DNA of 64,000 nucleotides from Asparagopsis taxiformis. Its lineage: Eukaryota; Rhodophyta; Florideophyceae; Bonnemaisoniales; Bonnemaisoniaceae. Of the stretch, positions 33,301 through 40,683 are shown one piece after another. Made by a program: the position numbers and the translations under genes. Under the pieces are notes generated by a model. The model had not been told where the DNA came from. It made no database searches and was given only the letters and a program-made list of their open reading frames with translations. Positions within the stretch are counted from its first letter, which is position 1. Each line of letters starts with the position of its first letter. The stretch is from NCBI GenBank assembly GCA_030407315.1, contig JALQPE010000348.1, forward strand, positions 1 to 64,000. The letters run 5' to 3'.

Positions 33301-33555
33301 CCAAGCGCCAAGGTCCGCGTATGTGAAACCTCCCGGCTTGTCCGTCAAGTCTGCGAAACTTGAGTGGGCGAATAAATCCAGCAAGAGGCGGAGGAAGTCT
33401 TTGCCAGCGAGAGTAGTTTCGCGGGCGGCGCGACCTACGTTTCGACGTGTACCCATGTCACTAGAATCCTCCCAAGGGCTAGCGGGTTCGCGCAGAATTG
33501 GCACGGTTGCGTCGTCAACGATCGGATTGCTGTTGCGCCTGCGCTTATTCGTCAT
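30361..33555 (-). CDS. N6-adenine DNA methyltransferase-SET domain fusion
   Basis: 1064 residues, intact. Residues about 45-370 form a helical domain I do not recognise. A Pro/Thr-rich linker precedes the methyltransferase: motif IV DPPYN (Asp507), ELLRPGGHGIVF, an acidic insert (about 580-620), then motif I VVDPFSGTFATG (Asp745). Motif order IV to I marks the beta class, with N6-adenine the likely target. Residues about 895-1060 form a SET domain: NAGRGLFAEQ, YYGTVVY, FINDPRY, NVEFV and ELYVHYG correspond to the AdoMet- and lysine-binding blocks, although the usual NHSC is replaced. SET proteins methylate protein lysines, usually on histones. One polypeptide could therefore mark both DNA and histones, by inference. 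The gene is divergent from the ParB gene across a 2.56-kb region. In copy 2 it is split by a Copia insertion. Confidence 0.85.
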   Translation of the reverse strand: MTNKRRRNSNPIVDDATVPILREPASPWEDSSDMGTRRNVGRAARETTLAGKDFLRLLLDLFAHSSFADLTDKPGGFTYADLGAWVAQGTEEQFLALQGRLSMAFSGRSKNAGVEADVAEIVMAEMNVERAKQIVRLALPIAEFSRQDERIGQWVEHCILSGIVPQTFLIGCNMLPSPLQAPQRGEPSAFVLAPPETFEVLMYFQALSIIRNHNKNLPRRRIGDAAEEGNEAARVPAHRKSTNRACYVVQVLYHAWTDVAFAAKFSSFEELMAPYIIFDSSEHWFDVLDEGLFAPMEQKLDLYHDKAPLSHPDGYGGKVETRTSAQHSAFRDLVRKFFDRLQFLIVNPDLYTWPESDRWGALEIYLSSGNPDKLPAYFDTLDEDVMAVLRPAPQAADAEKVPKPVDDTPTRRNTGGRGLVPSTRHTTRLQLGPGRTSLTAQGPSPPSPSPHATEEQESEGQALAKDFLSKMSQYCRVYDVPFEDLVSADESREHVPITGNVQLILTDPPYNVRRKRNDSNSSYDRLTAEDMQASIEVFDELLRPGGHGIVFCSVLQFYEWFHYLETYKGPQSEGPTDAAASDDGSDEEEVTSMNSDSEASQHSGEESADEEEEEEEDVVRNSVFFVDEVPLLFVRLPGHLYQMPGRKRYQRMNMAEVAIHFWKRGVPFKTGSEMVAYRNHGYMDGTYPAWCNVTINMPAIDSNEMVWRTRSTTGATVRVRAEQKSVALMMELISQHSQPGDIVVDPFSGTFATGKAAMSLPEHRVFVGSDMDKLCVARSLPKLCAVMSRVILSNNTDMRVTTEAKQSAEKFLASPSVTMRTQRERRIIEPPPGLPLYQRFPKYIRQYLWQLCPESIASHEHMEKPVHYWPPSLRRWLQTENPRVMRAHDCVAKKLSVRPSLIKHPNAGRGLFAEQTFNVGDEVCAYYGTVVYSDMSKESMRFAYGEGHMAITKETFLMYAIKLYATAEDDENIEHPIWIVPAPFCSAQFINDPRYLRGEDTPAEDTRRMANVEFVENYSSGSTGKKLKAKDLENPKIIVVRAIRDIRPGQELYVHYGTAFRAWN

Positions 33556-33902
33556 AATGGAATGAGTGGAAATTCGGTACAGGATGGCGACCGCTCGGCG
33601 AGACAGTCAAATTTGACGACGTATCTCGTGACGTTTGCACTCTTTCGTGAGGAACACTGGTTGATATCGAACGGAACAGAGTATACGGGTACACAGCACT
33701 GGAAAGGTCTTGAAACCCGTAACCGGTGTAGGTAATAAGTTGTGACGGATACGTGGTAGAGAAAAATTTAAAAAGATTGTGATTCCCTGTCTTTGAGTGT
33801 TGTACTGCACGGCCGCCATGGCGGCTGTGACTGCAGTCACATAGGTTGTCACAGGTGCATCACGCTTACCAGGTGAGCGACATCCGGACGGCCACTGGAC
33901 AT

Positions 33903-34081
33903 GGGGATGTCCAGCTCAGATGCATTGCTGGCCAGACCAGAAATTCTACATTTCGGGCAGAAAAAATATTGCAAAAAACATCGATTTCGGCGGTCGATTG
34001 TGCCGTACGGCACATCCCCATCTCAAAAACATGTTCACATGTGCATGTTTTTGAGAATAGCCCAAATTTTAATTCAAATCA
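33903..34081 (+). repeat. Palindromic module B of element II
   Basis: Same module as A, with the 16-bp palindrome at 33999-34014. It lies about 350 bp upstream of the MTase-SET start codon. Confidence 0.95.
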
Positions 34082-34109
34082 GGATGCAGATATTCGTCTT
34101 CTAGCATTG

Positions 34110-34358
34110 TCAGAACACATTCGTATAACCAAATTTGGAGAACCTGAGCCCAGAGCTATCGGTTTTGGCGGGAGCTAAGCCATATCTCATATAATCAGTA
34201 ACTACTTCCCGCCAGCTGAGTGGTGGAACCCCTGCTATTTCTACCAACGAGACATACGGGGTGTCAACTCGGCAATCGTATATGATTTGGGTGCTAAATT
34301 TATTCAAGAGACGAATGGGCTTCGAAAAGGAGCCCAACAACGTTTTCTTGTGATCCAT
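34110..34358 (-). CDS. Possible 82-residue protein
   Basis: The ORF MDHKKTLLGSF to the stop at 34110 has protein-like composition (for example STQIIYDCRVDTPYVSLVEI) and is preserved in copy 2 (46818-47066). Its start lies in the repeat unit that twice more presents an in-frame-like ATG followed by GATGAGAAGAAA. The function is unknown. It may be the last exon or relic of a gene. Confidence 0.3.
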   Translation of the reverse strand: MDHKKTLLGSFSKPIRLLNKFSTQIIYDCRVDTPYVSLVEIAGVPPLSWREVVTDYMRYGLAPAKTDSSGLRFSKFGYTNVF

Positions 34359-34690
34359 GGGTATAGGACTATTCTATTCTTCTCCAGGCTTCCACCATAG
34401 CCTCCTCCACCTCCGTTAATGGAAAGAATATCCGAACCGCACCTCAACATGTTTTTCTTCTCATCCATGGGTACTGACATCTCCGAGATGTGAGTCACAT
34501 GTTCTGCAGGCTTCCACCGTAGCCGCCTCCTCCGCCTCCGTTAATGGCAACAATATCCGAACCGGACCTGAACATGTTTTTCTTCTCATCCATGGGTACT
34601 GACATCTCACATGTTCAACATGTGAGATGTCAGTACCGGAGAAGTTCTCCAGGCTTCCTCCGTAGCCACCTCCTCCACCTCCGTCTGTGG
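34354..34690 (-). repeat. Three-unit 110-125-bp repeat, Gly-rich when translated
   Basis: Units begin at TCCATGG in 34354, 34464 and 34589. On the minus strand each contains GGAGGCGGAGGA-type codons giving GGGGYGGSL. Frame and stops differ between units, so this is a decayed coding repeat or a structural repeat. Confidence 0.7.
34596..34638. repeat. 43-bp palindrome: 21-bp arms, 1-base spacer
   Basis: Arm 34596-34616 and arm 34618-34638 are exact inverted copies around a single C. It is retained in copy 2 at about 46537-46579. It would extrude a cruciform or form a strong RNA hairpin. Confidence 0.9.
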
Positions 34691-35223
34691 GAATCAACAC
34701 AACATCACCACTGCGTCTTACCTCACATCCACATCTCTCCGGGATGAAAACGGACGGACGACATAGGGTTTGTAGACGTTTAGAATCTTGTTAGAAAAAA
34801 GTAAACGAAAGAGAACTTCTCTTTCATTGAATGATATCTCGTCCCTGTCGCAATATGTTCCATTTTCAATTTCTCGGGTTGCACACCCATCATGGGTGAT
34901 CAAGGCCTGGATCGAACCCTCCGAGGGTCTTCGATGGATAGGACAGATAGTGGAAGGCTTTTAAGCCTGTGACCAAGCGGCTATTGATTGGTTGGAGGAA
35001 GGAAATTACAGAGGAAATATAGCTGAGTACGGTGCTCGCGATAGCTGTTAGGTTGAAGTCAAATATGTTTTTCGATTATTTTTCGTACGGAAATGCCTTG
35101 GAAAAGACGATGCTTTGTCGTTCTCTTGGAGGGAGTCCGTTGCATTGCACTCAATTCGAGAGCATCGTGATGAAGGAGAGGATTCTTTCTGCTTGTTAGA
35201 ATCGGTTTAGAGCATATAGCTAT

Positions 35224-35385
35224 TGCATTGCTGGCCAGCCCAGAAATTGTAGAATTTAGGGCAGAAAAAATATTGCAAAAAACATCGATTTGGGCGGTCG
35301 ATTGTGCCGTACGGCACACCCCCATCTCAAAAACATGTTCACATGTGCATGTTTTTGAGAATAGCCCAAATTTTAATTCAAATCA
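35224..35385 (+). repeat. Palindromic module C of element II
   Basis: Same module as A, without its first 25 bases; the palindrome is at 35303-35318. It is followed by a ~190-bp secondary segment (35386-35575) that is also found after module E. Confidence 0.95.
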
Positions 35386-35589
35386 TGGTGTCTAATTTGG
35401 CCACAACGGCCCCATGCACCGGCCGCCGCCCCGAGTGGGGTTGTCACTGGCTTCTGTAAGCACTACCTGTAAGGCTAAATGGCGTCTCACGAAGGGTCGA
35501 TTTCAGGCTCAATACGCCAGGGACAGGTCTTGGTCCTTGTTCCATCATGGTCCCACCCCACTCTCTCACGACCAACCTGAAATGGACGT

Positions 35590-35773
35590 CCGGTGGATGT
35601 CCAGCTCGATTGCACTGCTGGCCAGCCCAGAAATTCTAAAATTTCGGGCACAAAAAATATTGCAAAAAATCTTGATTTCGGCGGGTCGATTGTGCCGTAC
35701 GGCACACCCCCATCTCAAAAACATGTTCACATGTGCATGTTTTTGAGAATAGCCCAAATTTTAACTCAAATCA
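35590..35773 (+). repeat. Palindromic module D of element II
   Basis: Palindrome at 35691-35706. With module C and the segment between them, it forms a repeat-spacer-repeat array about 350 bp upstream of the ParB start codon. Confidence 0.95.
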
Positions 35774-36118
35774 GGGTGTCCCCCGGATAAAGGGGTGCTC
35801 GCAGCCGCCCCAAAAGCCGCCTAGCTTGACAGCTGTAATTTTAACACATTACACATCAAGGAAACTGCCTGCTTCACGCCACCTCGTCAGGTTTCGAGAG
35901 CCCGACTCGGGCCCGTTCCGAACGGACACTCACATCTCGATTGCCTCTCTTGCATTCCAGCGGTCACGATAGGTCTGTACCTAACAAAATTTCGGTTGTA
36001 TTGTGTTATTATTTCCAGCGATTGGCGTTCACGACCATTCTTCAACGTGAAACATACCATCCACATCACTCCAATACGTCAACGTCAACCATCTCTTTTC
36101 CTTTCCAACTCAACAACC

Positions 36119-38161
36119 ATGGCGGATACGCATTTCAGCAGTTTGACGGTTTGCGGCGATCAAGTGAGCGCGTCAGCGGAGTCGCGCGGACTCAAGCGCG
36201 GCGTCGATGTCAATTTGTTTGCGGACGTGGACGGTGCGGCTGTGCATATTGGGACGGCTTCGGTGAGCACTGCTGGTGGCGATGTTGGCCTTCCGCGCAC
36301 GCTGCACAACCACAAGCTGCCGGAAACCGACGAGGCGGACTATATCGTCGTGCGCAACATTGCGACTAAGGACAAGTTCAAGGACCTCCCGTTCCCGTAC
36401 ATGTTTGATGGCGCTGAGGGACCGCCGGAGACGATGGGTGGAGCATACGCCGCGGCGTTTTACCCTTGGGATACTCGGATGATGCGCCCCGCTGCGGAGG
36501 ATGGCCCTAGCGACATTCGTACCCCTGCTGCAGCGTCAAACTTCAACGCAGCGACGAACCAGGCCAGCTCGGGACGGATGCCCAGTACCGGTCCAGCAGG
36601 CGAAATCACTGGTTCGGGGGGTACGAAGCATCCAGCACGCTCCATTCCGGTTTCGGGAGGCACGAAGCACCCTGCTCGCTCCAACGTCACCGAAGCTACT
36701 ACGCAGGACGTAACCGAGGTGGACGACGAACCGGAGGTGGCGGAAAGCATTCGTGAGCAGCAGGGGACGCAAATTACGGTGCCCAAGTTTGTGACGTCGG
36801 ATTACGTCGGAGAAGGAGCGACTGTGTTGGTGAGGCAGCTAGTGGAACCGGCCGTGACCCTTCGGGATGTGAAAGAAGACCACGTGGAGGACTTGCGCAA
36901 CAATATGTTGGCTGTGGGGTATGTGAGCTCTTCGCGTATCACTGTGACGGTGCTGAGGTCGCAGGACACGCATCTGCCCGCCGACACGCGTCTGTTCCAG
37001 AATGGCAAATTCCATGCCAATGCGAACGTGACCGTGATCGACGGACTGCATCGTCTCAATGCTATGCATAGCATTGCGGATGACTTCACGCGCCTCACCC
37101 GTATGCACAGAACCAAGCTGCCACAGGACGCAAACCGCTTGCGCTGGGTTACTCAGCCTCTGGATGTGTACTACCTTCGCCGCAAGGACGACAGTGATCT
37201 TCAGCCTCATGAGATCATCCACAAGAGTGCAGAGTCGAACCATACGACTGGGACGCAACTGACGGAGCGCTCCCTGGTTCGAATCTTGTCGTCCATCCAG
37301 CAGTTCATCCGTACGATTGCTGTTGCAAATAACGTGGAAAACGCTGGCGACTTGCGTGAGTCTGATGTCATCCGAACATTGTTCGAGGCGCAGTTCATGG
37401 GGATGATGAATTCAACGAACACGGCCCGGCGGTGGACGCGTTTGGCTATAGCAACGCTGAAGCATCCTGTTCTCGACGAAGTGTTGCGTGAGCTGAACAA
37501 TTCCGAGCGCCGCAACGAGATTGGGATAACGCACCTGGACCACAAGATAGTGCGCGAGTTGCTGGAAGAAAACTTTGTCTTCGTCTTGCGTGGTCTTTCG
37601 GAGTACTTGAACCCTGCTCATGGTGGACGTCCGGATGGACGCTTTGACGTGAACGACTTCTATACATACGTCCGTCGCGTCACTGCAATAGCAAATTCTC
37701 TGTACGATGCGTTTGGGCGCCCAAAGAGTATTATGCGCAAGTCATTTCTGAGCACAGAGATGGCAATTGGGTCTGTTAAGCAGCCGAAGGAGTTGCAATG
37801 GCATCTCACCAATGCCATTGCAATGTATAGAGGGGACGACCGGAGCAGTGAGGTTCGAATGCGACGGAGAACCACGCGTTTACAGGATTTGGAAACGAAC
37901 TTCAAAGAGTTTTTCAATCCGACATTGAAGAAGAAGACTAAGGCTCGACGCAAACGCCGCCCTTCTGCTGCCAATGTGACACTCACTCACAAGAAGCAGC
38001 GGAATGTCGAACATGAGCCTGCTTCGCATGGCATCCGCCGCCGTTCACAGCGACTTCGCTCGACGGGGAGCACACGCCTCGAGGAAGAAGAGCCGGTTGT
38101 GGTACAACAATCCGCCGGGGAAGAAGAGCAGGCCGTTGTTGATAAACCCACCGATCAATAA
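36119..38161 (+). CDS. ParB-like protein of element II
   Basis: 680 residues from the ATG at 36119, chosen for its ACCATGG context; an upstream in-frame ATG at 35996 adds 41 residues of unlikely sequence. Residues about 235-330 look like the ParB/sulfiredoxin fold, with VTVIDGLHRLNAM (Asp308), the DGxHR box that in ParB proteins binds CTP or acts in the nuclease-like site. A helical region follows (about 380-560) that may hold the DNA-binding part, then a basic/acidic tail. The frame continues past the TAA at 38159-38161 as acidic protein-like sequence into the dioxygenase-like gene, with one further TAA (38273-38275), so the two were probably one fusion protein. In bacteria ParB binds palindromic parS sites; here the palindromic modules are candidates. 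Confidence 0.7.
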   Translation: MADTHFSSLTVCGDQVSASAESRGLKRGVDVNLFADVDGAAVHIGTASVSTAGGDVGLPRTLHNHKLPETDEADYIVVRNIATKDKFKDLPFPYMFDGAEGPPETMGGAYAAAFYPWDTRMMRPAAEDGPSDIRTPAAASNFNAATNQASSGRMPSTGPAGEITGSGGTKHPARSIPVSGGTKHPARSNVTEATTQDVTEVDDEPEVAESIREQQGTQITVPKFVTSDYVGEGATVLVRQLVEPAVTLRDVKEDHVEDLRNNMLAVGYVSSSRITVTVLRSQDTHLPADTRLFQNGKFHANANVTVIDGLHRLNAMHSIADDFTRLTRMHRTKLPQDANRLRWVTQPLDVYYLRRKDDSDLQPHEIIHKSAESNHTTGTQLTERSLVRILSSIQQFIRTIAVANNVENAGDLRESDVIRTLFEAQFMGMMNSTNTARRWTRLAIATLKHPVLDEVLRELNNSERRNEIGITHLDHKIVRELLEENFVFVLRGLSEYLNPAHGGRPDGRFDVNDFYTYVRRVTAIANSLYDAFGRPKSIMRKSFLSTEMAIGSVKQPKELQWHLTNAIAMYRGDDRSSEVRMRRRTTRLQDLETNFKEFFNPTLKKKTKARRKRRPSAANVTLTHKKQRNVEHEPASHGIRRRSQRLRSTGSTRLEEEEPVVVQQSAGEEEQAVVDKPTDQ

Positions 38162-38458
38162 CAAGCCACTGCTTCTGGTGATGAGGTTGACGAAGACTCC
38201 GCCCGTTCCCCCGATTCTGCCGTTGAGATTGTCCCCCAAGATAACCAACGTGCTGGTGCGACTCCCTCCAACTAAGAATCTGACCATACTGCTTCGGACG
38301 AGGAAGACAAAAACGGTGCAGACGAAGGCCAAGTCGAAAGCAAGGGGGTCCGCGAAGTGACAATTACATTCACTGTTCCGGAAGGAGAGGAAGTCGATGA
38401 AGACGGTTACATCGTTCGCGACTCTCCATCTGAACACGACCTCCTGTTCGACGACCGT

Positions 38459-39997
38459 ATGCCATCTCTTCCTGACGATTTCGAAGTCAAAGACCGAGCC
38501 GAAGGGCATCATCTGGCGCAGCGTCCCGCGGACGTCATCGCATCGGTGAGGGTTGGCTGTCTGCCCCCGATTGAGCTCAGGTTGTTATTGGAGAGTGTGG
38601 AAATCGATGAGGAGGGCAGAGAGGTGAAGTATTTGAAGCAAGTGGCGATGGACCCTGTGTTTGAGGGGCTGCATATTCCGGAACAACATCGGGCTCGTCA
38701 TCTTGTTTTGGAGATCGACACCATCTATCCGATGTTTTTCGCAGCGTGGAAGATGGCTGCCAAGGCGATGTGTGAGCCTACATCGACGTTTCTACCCTCG
38801 AGGCTGGATTTCGCTCAGGTTGCGCGAATGTCTACAAGCTGGAAGGATTCGTATGAGGCCGGCACTGGTATGGCGTACTTCCACAATTGCCGAACGGAAA
38901 TCAACGAGCGAGGGTATACGGTGATGCACAATTTCGCGGATGTAAGCTACCTCGATGCGTCGGACAAGTTCCCATTTGACTTGGGTCTCATGGAAGAAAT
39001 TCCTAACCAGGAATTGTTTCGGTACTTCTTGGGAACATGGGAGGGGGAGCAGGTGCACAAGGACCCTGGGAACCGGCAGCTGTGGAGTCCCATTGTCAAT
39101 ACGGGGGACGATGAAACAGATGAGAAGAACCGGAATGAGGGGAGGGCTCGCTTCACGTCTACGCGCCACTGCCTGGTTGACTATGCCGAGAACGATGAGA
39201 CGCATATCGACCGGTTCAAGTTTGTGACGCGGCGAGCCCTGCTGGATGTGTGGTTGGGAATCCTTGTCCGGCTGATAGGGCTGGAGGAGTGCGGTTTACC
39301 GGGAGAAAAACTTGTCATGCCGGCATCTGGGGGACGGTTTTTGATAACGGGAAAGGGGTGTCCTCGGCAGGTCCCACACAATGATTTCCCTGTTCTTCCT
39401 CGCGACCGCAAAGATCAACTTCCGGGTTACTTTGTTATTGCCAACGGAGATGACCCATTCCCTATCTGGGTGTGTCCAGGGTCCCACAAGTACGTCTTTT
39501 CCAAAGCGCTGGAATTAGATATGTACGCCAAGACGATGAAGCTGAAGAAGGTAATCGTTCCGCCACGTTCAGTCTTCATCGGTCACGGCCATGTACAACA
39601 TGCCGGGGCAGGGCATGTCGACAGAGTTGTGTCACACACGACAACGAGGTATCACACGTATTTCAGGAATGCGTCGTATCCGATTCCCGACAATTTTTCG
39701 TTTGGTTTCATCAGGCGGTTGGGATTCGAAGAAGAAGTAATCGCCAATGCTCCGCGCCGGTCTGCCAGGCAAAGTCAACCGGCACCTGTCAATGTTCGCC
39801 ACAAGACAGTTGTTCCCATCCCGGTCAAGAAAGATCGTAGGCCGAAGACAGGGCAGCTCGGAATGATGCGGATGAAGACGACAGAACCTCGCAAGCCTAT
39901 ATCCTACACAATTAGTGGGGTCCCGGTGATGCCTATTCTGCCGGGAGATCCTGATTATAGTGGGGACGAAGAGGAAGAACAATTTTCCGACGGCTAG
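38459..39997 (+). CDS. Candidate 2OG-Fe(II) dioxygenase (PhyH/JBP-like)
   Basis: 512 residues from the first ATG (38459). The open frame starts earlier, right after the TAA at 38273-38275, with no ATG, which supports its origin as the C-terminal half of a ParB fusion. The proposed iron site is His-Asn-Asp in QVPHNDFPVL (the H-x-D triad start, codons at 39377-39385) and a distal His in GHGHVQHAGAG (near 39581-39605), followed by an Arg-rich strand (VVSHTTTRYHTYF) that could bind 2-oxoglutarate. Spacing of about 70 residues fits the double-stranded beta-helix fold. JBP/TET-type enzymes oxidise methylated bases and travel with some fungal transposons, so a DNA or histone demethylase role is possible. 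The subfamily is not certain. Confidence 0.5.
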   Translation: MPSLPDDFEVKDRAEGHHLAQRPADVIASVRVGCLPPIELRLLLESVEIDEEGREVKYLKQVAMDPVFEGLHIPEQHRARHLVLEIDTIYPMFFAAWKMAAKAMCEPTSTFLPSRLDFAQVARMSTSWKDSYEAGTGMAYFHNCRTEINERGYTVMHNFADVSYLDASDKFPFDLGLMEEIPNQELFRYFLGTWEGEQVHKDPGNRQLWSPIVNTGDDETDEKNRNEGRARFTSTRHCLVDYAENDETHIDRFKFVTRRALLDVWLGILVRLIGLEECGLPGEKLVMPASGGRFLITGKGCPRQVPHNDFPVLPRDRKDQLPGYFVIANGDDPFPIWVCPGSHKYVFSKALELDMYAKTMKLKKVIVPPRSVFIGHGHVQHAGAGHVDRVVSHTTTRYHTYFRNASYPIPDNFSFGFIRRLGFEEEVIANAPRRSARQSQPAPVNVRHKTVVPIPVKKDRRPKTGQLGMMRMKTTEPRKPISYTISGVPVMPILPGDPDYSGDEEEEQFSDG

Positions 39998-40683
39998 ATA
40001 GCTTAACAACAACTACTAGTAGTACTTTAGCAAACAATTATCAAGAATATAATCATCTCCTTTATCACTTTGAATCTATGAACCTAGTATAATGTACTTC
40101 CGTTCCATGCTTTCAAACTAGATTGTCCATTCCCTCGTGGGTTGGAGCATGATTTCCAGGACGATTCCCTCACATCTGTAGACTCGATGGTCTATGGTAG
40201 AAATAGCAGAACAATTGGGTTTGTACGTGCTTCATCGCCTACTTGCTTCCGGTAATGGGTGGACGTGCACGATACACGATCAACCTGAAATAGACGTCCG
40301 GTGGATGTCCAGCTCAGATGCATTGCTGGCCAGCCCAGAAATTCTACAATTTCAGGCACAAAAAAAGATTGCAAAAAACATCGATTTGGGCGGTTGATTG
40401 TGCCGTACGGCACACCCCCATCTCAAAAACATGTTCACATGTGCATGTTTTTGAGAATAGCCCAAATTTTAATTCAAATGAATGTGTCTTAATTTGGCCA
40501 CAACGGCCCCAGGAAACGACCGCCGCCCCGATCGGGGCTATCACTGGCTTCTATAAGCACCAACTGTAAGCCAAAATCGCGTCTTACGAAGGTTCGATTC
40601 CAGGCTTTAAGCCTAAGTTATGCTAGGGTGACATCTTTTTCCCTGTTTCATCATGGTCCCGCCTTATTCCTTCACGACAAACA
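39998..40683. other. Right flank of element II with module E
   Basis: Gene-free. It contains module E and the secondary segment that also follows module C. That segment carries GGTTCGATTCC near 40594, which matches an RNA polymerase III B box. The similarity to element II stops at about 40682, where truncated Copia sequence begins. Confidence 0.55.
40298..40480 (+). repeat. Palindromic module E of element II
   Basis: Palindrome at 40399-40414, about 300-480 bp downstream of the dioxygenase stop codon. This is the only module without a partner in copy 2. Confidence 0.95.

Larger units (their letters stand above)
33556..36118. promoter_or_regulatory. Divergent 2.56-kb control region of element II
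   Basis: This gene-poor region separates the divergent MTase-SET and ParB genes. It contains three palindromic modules (33903-34081, 35224-35385, 35590-35773), a 43-bp near-perfect palindrome (34596-34638) and a three-unit repeat (34354-34690). The same layout is kept in copy 2 (45058-47621). It probably contains both promoters. Confidence 0.55.
23836..36900. repeat. Arm 1 of a ~13-kb inverted repeat
   Basis: This arm matches 63322 down to 44276 with scattered substitutions and small indels, once the 5.97-kb Copia insertion in the other arm is removed. Both limits of the match are set by Copia LTR insertions in arm 2, not by natural ends of the element. The spacer between arms is about 7.4 kb. 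Confidence 0.9.
23650..40683. mobile_element. Element II, copy 1: Tnp2/Plavaka-like transposon with chromatin-modifying cargo
   Basis: The unit contains, left to right, a transposase (plus), a coiled-coil gene (minus), a methyltransferase-SET gene (minus), a ParB-like gene (plus) and a dioxygenase-like gene (plus). Five copies of a palindrome-bearing noncoding module lie between or beside the genes. Positions 23836-36900 recur inverted at 44276-63322. The left end is not defined, because copy 2 is cut there by a Copia LTR; the right end abuts a truncated Copia element near 40683. Confidence 0.7.
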
